Below are positions 42,362 through 51,672 of a stretch of 64,000 nt of DNA, piece after piece. Each line of letters begins with the position of its first letter. Positions within the stretch are counted from its first letter, which is position 1. The translations under genes and the position numbers were made by a program. Below the pieces are notes generated by a model. It saw nothing but the letters and a program-made list of their open reading frames with translations, ran no database searches and was not told the DNA's origin. The stretch is from NCBI RefSeq assembly GCF_025639805.1, contig NZ_CP106735.1, positions 4,311,501 to 4,375,500 on the forward strand, read 5' to 3'. The stretch comes from Reichenbachiella carrageenanivorans. GTDB taxonomy: Bacteria > Bacteroidota > Bacteroidia > Cytophagales > Cyclobacteriaceae.

Positions 42362-43351
42362 TCAATCCTCATCATCGAGCAGTTGATCCGGTACGAATTC
42401 CCAAATATCATCGAACCTATCTGCTCCATTGCTCCCTAATGCTACGAATGCACGCCCATTGATAGTAAAAGAAACTGCCCCTGTTCTCCCTGAGCCCTCA
42501 AATGCACTTTTTTCAGTCCAAGTATCTGAAGATGGATTGTACTCCCATGTAGTGTTTGTATTAGCTCCATATGACCCTGTAGAAATATACCCCTTACCAT
42601 TGATTTGAAAACTAACGGAAGCTTGACGCTGTACTACATATTCTTCGTCTTCGTCATATATATCGCCGAGCTCATACCAATCTTCCTCATCCGAGTCAAA
42701 TTGCCAAAAATCTATTTCGTACAGTCCATTGTTGGTTCCCGTTCCTAGGTAGACATCCTCTCCTATCACGAATGCCGTTCCCGAACGTCTTTTTTCTCCT
42801 TTCAAACTAATGATTTGCTCCCACTGCTTCGTAGAAGTATCGAATTTCCAAAAATCTTTGAGATAATTTCCATCATAGCCTGTACCTATATAACCATTGC
42901 CCTGAACGGCAAACCCAATGGCCTGATACCGGGCAGATCCTTCGAAGTCATCAAGCTGACTCCAGCTATCACTGGCGAGGTCATACTCCCAAAAGTCTGA
43001 AAGTTCTCCGTCTCCATCATAGCCCGTACCTACATAGCCCTTTCCATCAACGGCAAAGGCCACAGCCCCTGTACGTCCCACTCCTGGAAAATCACTTACT
43101 CTCACCCAAAAATTATCATCTGCACTATATGACCAAAAATCAGTGATATAATCATCTCCATCAAAACCCAAACCGACAAACGCTTTGCTTCCTGAGACAA
43201 AAGATACTGCCCCTGACCTGCCTACGCCTTCAAAGGACGATCTTCTAATCCAATTTCCTTCTTCGACTACTTCCTCTTCATCATCGGTACAGGCACCCGC
43301 CATGAGAGCCATAATTATAAGAGACAAGTAGATTTTTATTGTGTTTTTCAT
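42362..43351 (-). CDS. Kelch-repeat lipoprotein
   Basis: 329 residues; lipobox MAGAC (about Cys21), then an acidic spacer and six Kelch-type blades of about 48 residues, each with GRxGAVxFxxxGKxYVGxGxDG followed by FWxYDxxxDxW (for example GRTGAVAFAVDGKGYVGTG and SRTKQW-type ends). The blades should close into a beta-propeller on the cell surface or in the periplasm. It overlaps the DUF4270 gene by one base (TAATG) and precedes the barrel gene by 3 bases, so the three products are probably made together. The partner ligand is unknown. Confidence 0.88.
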   Translation of the reverse strand: MKNTIKIYLSLIIMALMAGACTDDEEEVVEEGNWIRRSSFEGVGRSGAVSFVSGSKAFVGLGFDGDDYITDFWSYSADDNFWVRVSDFPGVGRTGAVAFAVDGKGYVGTGYDGDGELSDFWEYDLASDSWSQLDDFEGSARYQAIGFAVQGNGYIGTGYDGNYLKDFWKFDTSTKQWEQIISLKGEKRRSGTAFVIGEDVYLGTGTNNGLYEIDFWQFDSDEEDWYELGDIYDEDEEYVVQRQASVSFQINGKGYISTGSYGANTNTTWEYNPSSDTWTEKSAFEGSGRTGAVSFTINGRAFVALGSNGADRFDDIWEFVPDQLLDDED

Positions 43352-44616
43352 TACTCTTTAATTTTTAGTTCGCTTAATATGATTTTACTATTTCCGTCGC
43401 CTTCCTGATCCATCAAAATCAGATGATCCACACTGTTTTGATATATTTCATTGGAAAATTTGATCATGAGTGCATCATTATTTTCGGGGGTGGTTATGTC
43501 CAATTGCTCTTCCACAAATGCTTTTATGTCGATCACTATTTTTCTTTGTTCTTTATACTCCAAATCCACTACTAGCTCAGGTATGGTGGTGTATTCCAAC
43601 AATAATTCGTTGTTTTTATTCACCTTTGATAAGGTCAGGCCATCGACCAGCATATATACCTCCTCTGGAATTTTGTTTTCAAAAACCAACTCCAACTTCA
43701 CCTCATCCAATAAGGGCGTTTCATCTGTAGACAATAAGGTTTTGAGGTATGGAAGCTCTATGCGAGTAGCTAGACCAGTACCTGATTGAACATAGGCCCT
43801 GTGATCCGAATCAGTAGTACTCAAAACTCCATCGTCCAAGTCCGCAAAAAGCGTAGTCGCTTTCTCACCTGTAATCTGATTATACTGTATCTGACCAGAT
43901 TGTACTGATAGGGTCAATGTACGCTCTATTGAAGGTGACTCTGATTTATCCAAATAGTTGATATTCAACCTAGGGGTTGGTTGAAAACCTACAATAGCTC
44001 CTGCTGATTTTGACGAAATTCTAACCCCTCGAAAGAGGTCCAGAAAGTCATTGGTAGCCACCTCTTCTGCTTGCAAAAAATCAAATAGACCCGAGACAAA
44101 AGTGGAGTGAAGCGGGATATGGATAGAGTCGTACGAATACGGTCTAGGGCTAAATTCATACGTCCCCAATGTATCAGATTTTATTTCAAATGTTTCTGAA
44201 TTATAAATGACATTATCATCATCAAGTTCTAATTCCTCAATGACTTCGAATACCTCCAAGGATAATGAAGAAAGGGTGTCTCCATAATAATAGCCATCGT
44301 AAATCAAAGTCAGATAGGCATTCACAAACTCAATGTGATCTCCCGAGATACTGTACCCTTCACTGGGGCTTAGTTGAAAATATGAATGAGAAGAAACAGA
44401 ACCTAAATCCGAATGATCAACTTGACCAATCAGCAGACGTGCACCCAAGCTGGTAGGCAAACTATCATACGCAACGGTGTACATTTTCATCGAGAGGGTA
44501 TCCCAAGAGGTGATTTCAAACGATGTCTGACCAAAAAAATCCGAACCTATTTCAGGTTCTTCTTGCATACAGGCGATCATGCAAACCCCTACCGATAGTA
44601 TTAACCAATTTTTCAT
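43351..44616 (-). CDS. DUF4270 lipoprotein
   Basis: I start at ATG 44616, after a purine-rich ribosome-binding stretch, instead of the TTG 18 bases upstream. 421 residues with lipobox MIAC near residue 15. The mature part begins EPEIGSDFF, then WDTLSMKMYTVAYDSLPTSLGARLLIGQVDHSDLGSVSSHSYFQL, which matches the DUF4270 family. C-terminal strands (IELPYLKTLL, VKLELVFENKIPEEVYMLVD) complete the beta-rich fold. The function is unknown. It opens a three-gene operon with a Kelch lipoprotein and a barrel, an arrangement I believe recurs in Cytophagales. Confidence 0.88.
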   Translation of the reverse strand: MKNWLILSVGVCMIACMQEEPEIGSDFFGQTSFEITSWDTLSMKMYTVAYDSLPTSLGARLLIGQVDHSDLGSVSSHSYFQLSPSEGYSISGDHIEFVNAYLTLIYDGYYYGDTLSSLSLEVFEVIEELELDDDNVIYNSETFEIKSDTLGTYEFSPRPYSYDSIHIPLHSTFVSGLFDFLQAEEVATNDFLDLFRGVRISSKSAGAIVGFQPTPRLNINYLDKSESPSIERTLTLSVQSGQIQYNQITGEKATTLFADLDDGVLSTTDSDHRAYVQSGTGLATRIELPYLKTLLSTDETPLLDEVKLELVFENKIPEEVYMLVDGLTLSKVNKNNELLLEYTTIPELVVDLEYKEQRKIVIDIKAFVEEQLDITTPENNDALMIKFSNEIYQNSVDHLILMDQEGDGNSKIILSELKIKE

Positions 44617-45005
44617 ATACACTTCTTTTTTCAATCACACATCCAAAAGACTGATCAACCTCCAAATGGTTTAGTCATTTTTTCTGCACACAAAAAGGAA
44701 TGAAAAAAGAAGTGAGAAAGTTGTACTCAGCAAAGTATCTCACATGGAACAAGGAGATTTAAATATAAATATTTAATATAATAGATAACCTTAATATTAT
44801 CTAATTAATAAATTTATACAAGTCCTTTTCAAGGACAACAAGTAAACGTCACAGCCCTACTGAGGCGACATAAGAGACAATACCCCTAAACACAAAATAA
44901 AAAACAAGAATTATTCAGCAAACACAGGCACCCATAATAAATGCTCCTATCGGTATTTTACCTAGCTTGAATTTTTAAAAAAAGAGTGAATTTTGATGGC
45001 TACTT
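44617..45005. other. A+T-rich intergenic region upstream of the DUF4270 operon
   Basis: About 390 bases between two minus-strand genes. 44755-44820 is almost purely A and T. GTCCTT-TTC-AAGGAC at 44822-44836 is a small hairpin. No open frame or clear promoter box was found; it must hold the DUF4270 promoter. Confidence 0.5.
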
Positions 45006-45611
45006 TTAATGCATACGGTCAGGGCGCACCTCTAAGGTCTTCAATATCTCTGCCTCTGCAGCCAGAAATTCCGACCATCTTTTCATGACCTGAGCCTCTG
45101 GCTTAAATCTCTTAGCCATATCCAAAAAGCCATTGTAATGGCCTGCCTCAGACACCATAAGTTCAAAATAGAACTTACTGAGTTCTTCGTCTTGTATGTT
45201 TTGATGCAGGATCTTGAATCGCTCACAACTACGGGCTTCGATAAGGGCATTAAGCAATAGCTTTTCGACCAATTGATCTTCTCTACTACCTCCTCCCTTC
45301 ACAATCTTCGAAATAGCTAGTACATATTCGTCTTTACGCATTTTAGACAGCTTGATGCCACGCTTATTCATCATCTCTAGTACGCGTTCAAAGTGGCTCC
45401 ACTCCTCTGCCACCAGATCAGTCAGCATCTCTACCAACTCTTCGTATTCGGGATACTGAACGATAAGCGAAATACCAGACGAAGCTGCTTTTTGCTCACA
45501 ATAGGCATGATCTATCAATATTTCATCGATCGATTTTTCTGCAATGTTTACCCAACGGGGATCTGTGGGTAGATTCAATCCTAAAGTCGTCTTATTTTGC
45601 TCCATGGCCAT
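45006..45611 (-). CDS. miaE: tRNA 2-methylthio-N6-isopentenyladenosine hydroxylase MiaE
   Basis: About 201 residues from ATG 45611, which overlaps the previous stop as TGATG; a GTG 18 bases earlier or the ATG at 45605 are alternatives. The diiron ligands of the MiaE four-helix bundle are visible: DHAYCEQKAA, VAEEWSHFERV, EARSCERFKIL and MVSEAGHYNGF. TDPRWVNIAEKSIDEILIDHAYCEQK is the family N-terminus. It hydroxylates the isopentenyl side chain of ms2i6A37 in tRNA, using oxygen. It is translationally linked to the porin-like gene upstream, a pairing with no obvious functional logic. Confidence 0.93.
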   Translation of the reverse strand: MAMEQNKTTLGLNLPTDPRWVNIAEKSIDEILIDHAYCEQKAASSGISLIVQYPEYEELVEMLTDLVAEEWSHFERVLEMMNKRGIKLSKMRKDEYVLAISKIVKGGGSREDQLVEKLLLNALIEARSCERFKILHQNIQDEELSKFYFELMVSEAGHYNGFLDMAKRFKPEAQVMKRWSEFLAAEAEILKTLEVRPDRMH

Positions 45612-47437
45612 CAATCGTAAAAATGCCACCTTAACCCCAAGTCTATCATACGACGGGTAGCGGGATAAAATGGTGTTTCAAAGTAACCCTCTTCTTTCTT
45701 TTGATTCAAATATTTCACTTTCACCCAAAGCGAAAGTTTCTGTGCCTTCATGACGAAAAACAGATCTGCTGTCCAAAAAGAAGGAACTTCAAAATCGTTT
45801 TGAATATAAAATTGCTGTGTAATGGGATCGTAAGCATTGGCATAATAGGCCGATTGCCACCTGACATCAAAACCGACCTGCATTTCCATATAATTATTGA
45901 ATACAATGTTTTCGTAATACCACTTACCAAAAAAATTCCAATCAGGCGTTCGGATGGCATCTGCGCCATCGCCAGACACATTATTGAAGATAACTTTATT
46001 TTCAAGTTTGAAATGCTTGCCCAAGCTCAAATCCGCTTTTACAGAGTAGTTATTGACGAGCGCCACAGCTGAGTTTTGAGTCGGGAGTTTGTCCTCTCCA
46101 AAATACACATAGTTGTCTACCGTCGAAATCTTCACTGCAGGCTCTAGCCTAATCACAGGAAAAGTGTAAAAGAGCGATCCAGAAATAGTATTGGACAATA
46201 CATCTGCGAAACTATTGGTCCATTCATAATGATTACCAAAATAGCGTTCTGACATAAATGACGGAAGACTTTTAGATGACGTGTAAGCAGCCTTCAAAAA
46301 ATTGTTTTCATACTTGCCTGAGAAGTAATACTGCCCTCCATCCATCACTTCTGCTTGCCCACTAAGTGCATTGGTCTCGGTGACATACAAGGTGATATCT
46401 CCTCCGATGTAGTTTTCAGCTATGTGTCCAAAGGAATCCAGATAACTGTAGTTAAAATCTATATCTCGACGCTTCACATAGCCCGAGTAAAATATTCGCT
46501 TACCTGCACGTCCTTTGATCCCTGCTCTCACCTTCCATTCGTTGAATAGTGAAGCATCCAACGTAGAATCCGTACGAATCAACATTTGATCATAATAATT
46601 GGGAGTGGCTGACAGCGGATAGTCTTCGTATCTGTTTTCTACATTGTTTCGCTCTGCCACCATAAATGCCTCGAAAAATTCTGCCACTGAATACTCTTGG
46701 TATAAATGAAACCTTGTCCTGGTATCATAGCTTACTGCATTACGCAAGTTTACATTCGAGTTTTGATATTGAAAATAATCTCGCTCTTCTGGATCATCTG
46801 GCAGCAAAATACCTCCCGTCTCAGTCGCCTTATGTTCAAATTTATAAGCATGAAACATCAAATGATATTTTGAATTCTTAGAACTATGGAAAGTATAGGC
46901 ATCTACGCCTGTACCTGAAATCTGTGTTTCGCGCAACGTAGCCGACCCAATCAGTTTGTTTGATGATATCTTATGTACATCAAAACCCACATTCCATTGG
47001 GCATTAATGTTTCTGGAAAAGTTGAAGTCTACCGTATTTCGACCTTTGCCTCCAAAGCCAACATTCAACTCCATAAAGGGAGATTTGCTGTCGTAATATT
47101 TGAAATCTGCTGCTTGCTTCACATAAGGTGTGTAGGCTTCAAAACCTGTGGTACGGCCGATGACCTCTGATCCGGTATAATAGATGGGGCGAAGCGCCGT
47201 GCCATTATTGCCTAAATCCTGGTAGACTACTTCTGATTGGTCTTTAAACTCAAAATGCTCTAGGTTATAAATACTCGTGTCTATATGATGATACAAAGTA
47301 TCGCTATGCAGCAGATCACCTTCATACATATACCTAGAAGTGGTTGGGCCATACACCAGTTTAGTAGAGTCATCCAAAATCTGACCCCAGCCTGGGACTG
47401 AAAAAAGCATTAAAACAAGTACGAGTAATCTATTCAC
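45611..47437 (-). CDS. Putative porin, outer-membrane beta-barrel
   Basis: 608 residues starting at GTG 47437 (overlapping the LpxK-like gene by 8 bases). A signal peptide (about 1-19, ending GWGQ) is followed by a polar segment and a long region of amphipathic strands (DFNFSRNINAQWNVGFDVHKIS; WNFFGKWYYENIVFNNYMEMQVGFDVRW) that ends FxGLRWHFYD, close to the aromatic C-terminus of barrels. This matches the large putative-porin family of Bacteroidota, whose substrate is unknown. It is the middle gene of a three-gene minus-strand operon. Confidence 0.8.
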   Translation of the reverse strand: MNRLLVLVLMLFSVPGWGQILDDSTKLVYGPTTSRYMYEGDLLHSDTLYHHIDTSIYNLEHFEFKDQSEVVYQDLGNNGTALRPIYYTGSEVIGRTTGFEAYTPYVKQAADFKYYDSKSPFMELNVGFGGKGRNTVDFNFSRNINAQWNVGFDVHKISSNKLIGSATLRETQISGTGVDAYTFHSSKNSKYHLMFHAYKFEHKATETGGILLPDDPEERDYFQYQNSNVNLRNAVSYDTRTRFHLYQEYSVAEFFEAFMVAERNNVENRYEDYPLSATPNYYDQMLIRTDSTLDASLFNEWKVRAGIKGRAGKRIFYSGYVKRRDIDFNYSYLDSFGHIAENYIGGDITLYVTETNALSGQAEVMDGGQYYFSGKYENNFLKAAYTSSKSLPSFMSERYFGNHYEWTNSFADVLSNTISGSLFYTFPVIRLEPAVKISTVDNYVYFGEDKLPTQNSAVALVNNYSVKADLSLGKHFKLENKVIFNNVSGDGADAIRTPDWNFFGKWYYENIVFNNYMEMQVGFDVRWQSAYYANAYDPITQQFYIQNDFEVPSFWTADLFFVMKAQKLSLWVKVKYLNQKKEEGYFETPFYPATRRMIDLGLRWHFYD

Positions 47438-48173
47438 TATCCGGATTTGCGTTTGGCAAGATGTTCAAAATCAAGCGCTCAAAGTTATGACGATCTGCTA
47501 TAAATTCTATTTTATCTTTCGAATTAAATGAATTTGATGTTGGGTTTAAGTCATTAATAAAGAATATAGGTGTGTCGGTTTTCAAATAAGGGCGCATTTC
47601 TGTCTCCATCGTATGACAATCAGTAAGTGGCGGTGTACCAAGAACCAACACCACATCTGCCCTGCTAGCTGCAGATTTTGGTTCGTTCAGATGACCAATA
47701 GGCGAAAGAACATCCTCGTAGAATGGGCGATGATGACTCGTCACCAACACGCGCAACTGCGGTCTGATTTCATTCAAAGCAAACTCATCGTCCATCACTA
47801 CAGCGACAGTCTCTGGCTCGTACTGATACCATTCGGACAATCCTAATACTTTATGACTGGTACAACATGCTTTTACTTCACTCTCTTGGGTGAATAGTGG
47901 TGTGACGTACATCGTCTTTGCATCGGCTACCTTAGTCCATTCATTGCTGGTCAATTTATATCTGTGTATATGCAAAACACCTCCCAGCAGACTACAAATA
48001 TAGCTCGACACCTCAAGTGTATCATCCTTGGCAAGCGTACCTACATAGATAATGGGCATCTCAAACTCCACCGACTTCCAGACACCCATCTCAAACAAAC
48101 GCCCACGCAAAGCAGCTCGCAGTCCATTGATCGCAGCCCAAGGTGCCCACACATATTTCCATTTCGAAATCAT
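47430..48173 (-). CDS. LpxK-like protein without P-loop (probable pseudoenzyme)
   Basis: 247 residues resembling tetraacyldisaccharide 4'-kinase in order and spacing: NGLRAALRGRLFEMGVWKSVEF (family: YxxIRNxLFDxGxLKSxxF), IIYVGTLAKDDTLEVSSYI at the place of VGNLTVGGTGKTP, AVVMDDEF for LDDAFQHR, LVTSHHRPFYEDVLSPIGHLNE for LLTDYNRPFYxDxxLPxGxLRE, then RADVVLV and finally IADRHNFERL for the DHHxF motif. The Walker A glycines, lysine and threonine are replaced (DDTLEVS at residues 50-56), QHR is lost, and DHH reads DRH. It is also about 100 residues shorter than usual. A kinase role is therefore unlikely. It sits where lpxK often does, beside nif3, so it may be a decayed or repurposed lpxK. Confidence 0.65.
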   Translation of the reverse strand: MISKWKYVWAPWAAINGLRAALRGRLFEMGVWKSVEFEMPIIYVGTLAKDDTLEVSSYICSLLGGVLHIHRYKLTSNEWTKVADAKTMYVTPLFTQESEVKACCTSHKVLGLSEWYQYEPETVAVVMDDEFALNEIRPQLRVLVTSHHRPFYEDVLSPIGHLNEPKSAASRADVVLVLGTPPLTDCHTMETEMRPYLKTDTPIFFINDLNPTSNSFNSKDKIEFIADRHNFERLILNILPNANPDSE

Positions 48174-48267
48174 GGGGTAAAATTAAATAGCCACTTCACT
48201 AAACAGGTCTATGAGAGCACATTAATTTAGCAACAGCGAAAACGAGACATTTCTTATCTTTAGGCAT

Positions 48268-49362
48268 ATGAAAATAAATGAAATCATTGGGGCACTCAAC
48301 CATTGGGCTCCACCATCCTATCAAGAATCTTACGACAATGCACGGCTGATCACTGGCAGTCCAGATCAGGACTTGACTAGCATACTCATCAGTCTAGACT
48401 GCACAGAAGAAGTAGTGCAGGAAGCCATCGACAAAAAAGCCAATTTGATCATTGCTCACCACCCAATTGTATTCAAAGGGCTCAAATCCTTTACAGGCAA
48501 AAATTACGTGGAACGCACGGTAATCAAAGCCATCAAAAACGACATCGCTATTTTTAGTATTCATACCAATCTGGACAGTGTGCATACAGGTGTCAATCAC
48601 ATGATCTGTGAGCGAATAGGCCTATCCAACTGTAAAACACTAGCTCCAAAAAGCGGATTACTTACCCAGCTGGTTACTTTTGTCCCTTCGACTCAAAGCT
48701 CTACTGTACTAGACGCACTATACAAAGCAGGCTTAGGCCAAATAGGCAATTACGACGAATGTAGTTTTCAATCCCAAGGCATGGGCTCTTTCAGACCCAA
48801 CTCCCAAGCCAACCCTGCAATAGGGAAAGCAGACACAAGAGAAACAGTAGAAGAAACCCGTATTGAAGGCATCTTTCCATCCCATCTCAAAAACAAAATA
48901 ATAAGTGCACTAAAAAAATCACACCCCTATGAGGAAATAGCGTACTATCTCACTGCCCTTGACAATGAAAACCAAGAGGTAGGTGCAGGCATGGTAGGCG
49001 AGCTCTACTCCCCTATGGCTACAGGCGACTTCTTTCAATTGCTCAAGGATAAATTTAACCTACAGGTGATTCGCCATACAGCCTTTCATAAAAATGAAGT
49101 GAAAAAAATCGCCGTTTGCGGAGGATCTGGCAGCTTCTTGCTTGGCCATGCACTCCGAATGGGAGCAGATGTATTTGTAACTGCAGATTTTAAGTACCAC
49201 GAATTTTTCGATGCAGAGCAAAAAACCATCATTGCTGATATCGGGCATTATGAAAGCGAGGTATTTACAAAAGAATTGATTTGCAATTTTTTAAAAGAAA
49301 AATTCGCTAATATTGCACTCAATTTATCCGAGGTGGATACAAATCCTATAAAATACTTTTAA
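48268..49362 (+). CDS. Nif3-like dinuclear metal-centre protein
   Basis: 364 residues, the long form with an inserted PII-like domain. The N-terminal half has SYDNARLITG, ISLDCTEEVVQEAI, IAHHPIVFKGLKS and FSIHTNLDSVHTGVNH, whose histidines and Asp bind two metals. The insert (about 125-245) includes THVPSTQ-like and HPYEEIAYYL elements. The C-terminal half repeats the fold (VAVCGGSGSFL, VTADFKYHEFFDA, IADIGHYESE). It forms a toroidal hexamer; related proteins were linked to GTP cyclohydrolase I type 2, but the activity is unconfirmed. It lies divergent to the LpxK-like gene and 5 bases before the zinc-ribbon gene, a conserved pair. Confidence 0.93.
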   Translation: MKINEIIGALNHWAPPSYQESYDNARLITGSPDQDLTSILISLDCTEEVVQEAIDKKANLIIAHHPIVFKGLKSFTGKNYVERTVIKAIKNDIAIFSIHTNLDSVHTGVNHMICERIGLSNCKTLAPKSGLLTQLVTFVPSTQSSTVLDALYKAGLGQIGNYDECSFQSQGMGSFRPNSQANPAIGKADTRETVEETRIEGIFPSHLKNKIISALKKSHPYEEIAYYLTALDNENQEVGAGMVGELYSPMATGDFFQLLKDKFNLQVIRHTAFHKNEVKKIAVCGGSGSFLLGHALRMGADVFVTADFKYHEFFDAEQKTIIADIGHYESEVFTKELICNFLKEKFANIALNLSEVDTNPIKYF

Positions 49363-49367
49363 AATAC

Positions 49368-50147
49368 ATGGAAAGTACGGTAGCGCAAAAGCTCGAAGCT
49401 CTAACAAAATTACAGTCAATAGATTCACAGTTAGACGAATTAATAAAAGTCAGAGGGGCTTTACCTGAGGAAGTGATGGATCTCGAAGATGAGATAGCCG
49501 GATATGAAACTAGGGTAAACAATCATAATAGCCAAATCGAAGAATTAGAATTGGCCATTTCTAACAACAAAACTGCCATCAAGGATTCAGAAAAACTGAT
49601 CCAAAAGTACGAGGAGCAGCAGATGAATGTTAGAAATAACAGAGAGTATGATGCGATCACCAAAGAGGTAGAGTTGCAACAGCTTGAAATTCAGATTCTA
49701 GAAAAAAGAATCAAAGAGGCTTATGCCAATATTGAGGCGAAAAACGAAGCCATTCAGGACACTAAAAATGCCCTCGAAGAAAGACAAAAAGACCTTGACA
49801 GCAAGAAAGGTGAACTAGATAATATCACTACAGAAAGCCAAGAGGAAGAAGACAAGCTACTCAAAGGAAGAGAAAAAGCGGCTAAGAGCATTGAAGAACG
49901 TTTGCTTTTGTCTTATAACAAAATCAGAGGAAACGTAAGAAACGGACTAGCAGTAGTGCCCGTAAAAAGAGATGCTTGTGGCGGATGTTTTAATATCGTG
50001 CCTCCTCAGAAGCAAGCTGAGATCAGAGAGAAGAAAAAACTGATCGTATGCGAGCACTGCGGTAGGGTATTGGCAGACGTAGAAGAAGTGATAGAAGAAG
50101 AGAAGAAGCCTACTAGAACAAGAAGAAAAGCAGCGGCAAAGAAATAG
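49368..50147 (+). CDS. C4 zinc-ribbon coiled-coil protein
   Basis: 259 residues. A long coiled coil (about 10-180, rich in Glu, Lys, Asn and Gln) is followed by a zinc ribbon with CGGC (about 203-206) and CEHC (about 225-228) and a basic tail (TRTRRKAAAKK). The NREYDAI and QKQAEIREKKKLIVCEHCGR stretches are typical of the CT398/YbgI-adjacent family often paired with Nif3-like genes, as here. It may bind nucleic acid or act as an adaptor; the role is unknown. Its terminator-like hairpin lies in the next gene. Confidence 0.88.
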   Translation: MESTVAQKLEALTKLQSIDSQLDELIKVRGALPEEVMDLEDEIAGYETRVNNHNSQIEELELAISNNKTAIKDSEKLIQKYEEQQMNVRNNREYDAITKEVELQQLEIQILEKRIKEAYANIEAKNEAIQDTKNALEERQKDLDSKKGELDNITTESQEEEDKLLKGREKAAKSIEERLLLSYNKIRGNVRNGLAVVPVKRDACGGCFNIVPPQKQAEIREKKKLIVCEHCGRVLADVEEVIEEEKKPTRTRRKAAAKK

Positions 50148-51671
50148 ATGAATTTGAAGGCACTTCAAAAACATATAAATAATTTAAAGGTGGGCATGGC
50201 TCACCTTTTTTTGTTTTTCACCTGCCTAGTTTGTCTACCTAGCCAAGCACAAAGCATCCAAAATCACCCTGAGATACTCGATGCCTACCACGACATACTG
50301 AAACTCAAACTCGAAAGCGGCAGAGCTACACTCAACCAAGTCATTCCAAACCAAGCACAACTAGGCCATTATCACTATGTGAAAAGTCTGGCCGACGTGA
50401 TAGAAATACTCATCACCGAAGACCCTTCCCTCTACAAGAAATATGAAGACAGTGAAGAAGACCACCTAAACGGTCTGGAAGAAATGGATGAAAATGATCC
50501 GTATTACAGATACTATAATGCCGAAATCAGAATCCAATGGGCGATAGTCAAAATCATGTTTGAAGAAGACATGAAGGCTGGCCTATCCCTCAAAGCAGCC
50601 TACAGTTATGTAGAAAAGAATATTGAAAAATTCCCAGACTTTACGACCAATTACAAATCATATGGTTCCTTGCACGTTTTGTTTGCTGTCGTACCTGAAA
50701 GTTACCATTGGATACTCAAACTATTCGGCATCAAAGCCAACGCAGTCCTTGGCTGGAGTGAGCTAAACAAGATCCAACCAGATAATCCATACTGGCTCGA
50801 GACTGGACTTATCAAATCACTAATCGCAATAAACATCCTCAACAAAGAAGAACAAACCATGACGCTGCTCAACGAACTCCGGGCAGCTCATACGGACAAT
50901 CTGATTGTAAACTATCTGTACAATACAGCCTTGATCAAATACGCCAAAAGCGAACAAGCCCTTCCCAATTTGCGCAAGCTCCTGTTTGCCAGCTCCGACT
51001 ATCTACACATAGACAATGTGTACTACAAACTAGGCGACATCTACATGCAAAAGCAACAATACCCTCTGGCTAGATACCACCTATCCAAGTTTATAAATCA
51101 ATACAAAGGCAAAAACTACGTAAAAGACACTTGGTTCAAAATATTCTTGAGTTATTGGCTAGAAGGCAACGAAAAAATGGCTGAAATACACTGGAACAAA
51201 GCCAAGAATACTGGCAGAACCTTTGCTGCTGCGGATAAAAATGCCAGCAGCATGCTCAACGAAGGTTCCTTTCCTAACCCTCTTCTTATGAAAGCCAGAC
51301 TGGCCACCGACGGAGGCTATTTCGATCTCGCTACCCAGGCGCTAAAAAAAATACAACAAGGCTCTCTGATAGATAAGAAAGAAGAATCAGAATACTTTTA
51401 TCGCTATGGCAGACTCGATGACAAAATGAATAAAGAAGAAGAAGCTATATTCAACTACCTCAACGCCATCAAAAAATCAGGAAAAGAGAATTGGTACTAT
51501 GCCCCATCGGCATGCCTCTATACTGGTTATATCTATGAGGCTAGACGAGACTATGAAAAGGCTCAATTTTACTACGAAAAAGCCATGTCTTACAAAAAAC
51601 ACCCATACAAGGTAGGAATAGATCACAAGGCCTATGCCGCTTTGGCTCTGCTTCAAGAAAAGCAAAAGTAG
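50148..51671 (+). CDS. Secreted TPR-repeat protein
   Basis: 507 residues; the ATG at 50148 directly follows the previous stop. A signal peptide (hydrophobic part LFLFFTCLVCLPSQAQ) precedes an all-helical body. Several TPR-like repeats can be read (NVYYKLGDIYMQKQQYPLARYHLSKF; SEYFYRYGRLDDKMNKEEEAIFNYLNAIKK; ACLYTGYIYEARRDYEKAQFYYEKAMSY), the last two textbook TPRs. It probably scaffolds an envelope complex. A hairpin with a U-run (50186-50213) lies over the signal-peptide codons, with a second ATG (50196) in its loop; starting there would leave the signal without basic residues, so I prefer 50148. Confidence 0.8.
   Translation: MNLKALQKHINNLKVGMAHLFLFFTCLVCLPSQAQSIQNHPEILDAYHDILKLKLESGRATLNQVIPNQAQLGHYHYVKSLADVIEILITEDPSLYKKYEDSEEDHLNGLEEMDENDPYYRYYNAEIRIQWAIVKIMFEEDMKAGLSLKAAYSYVEKNIEKFPDFTTNYKSYGSLHVLFAVVPESYHWILKLFGIKANAVLGWSELNKIQPDNPYWLETGLIKSLIAINILNKEEQTMTLLNELRAAHTDNLIVNYLYNTALIKYAKSEQALPNLRKLLFASSDYLHIDNVYYKLGDIYMQKQQYPLARYHLSKFINQYKGKNYVKDTWFKIFLSYWLEGNEKMAEIHWNKAKNTGRTFAAADKNASSMLNEGSFPNPLLMKARLATDGGYFDLATQALKKIQQGSLIDKKEESEYFYRYGRLDDKMNKEEEAIFNYLNAIKKSGKENWYYAPSACLYTGYIYEARRDYEKAQFYYEKAMSYKKHPYKVGIDHKAYAALALLQEKQK
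50186..50213 (+). terminator. Terminator-like hairpin inside the signal-peptide codons
   Basis: AAAGGTGgGC and GCtCACCTTT form a stem with loop ATG, followed by TTTTT. It lies 39 bases past the zinc-ribbon stop but inside the TPR gene, so it could attenuate read-through between the two. Confidence 0.6.
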
Positions 51672-51672
51672 T

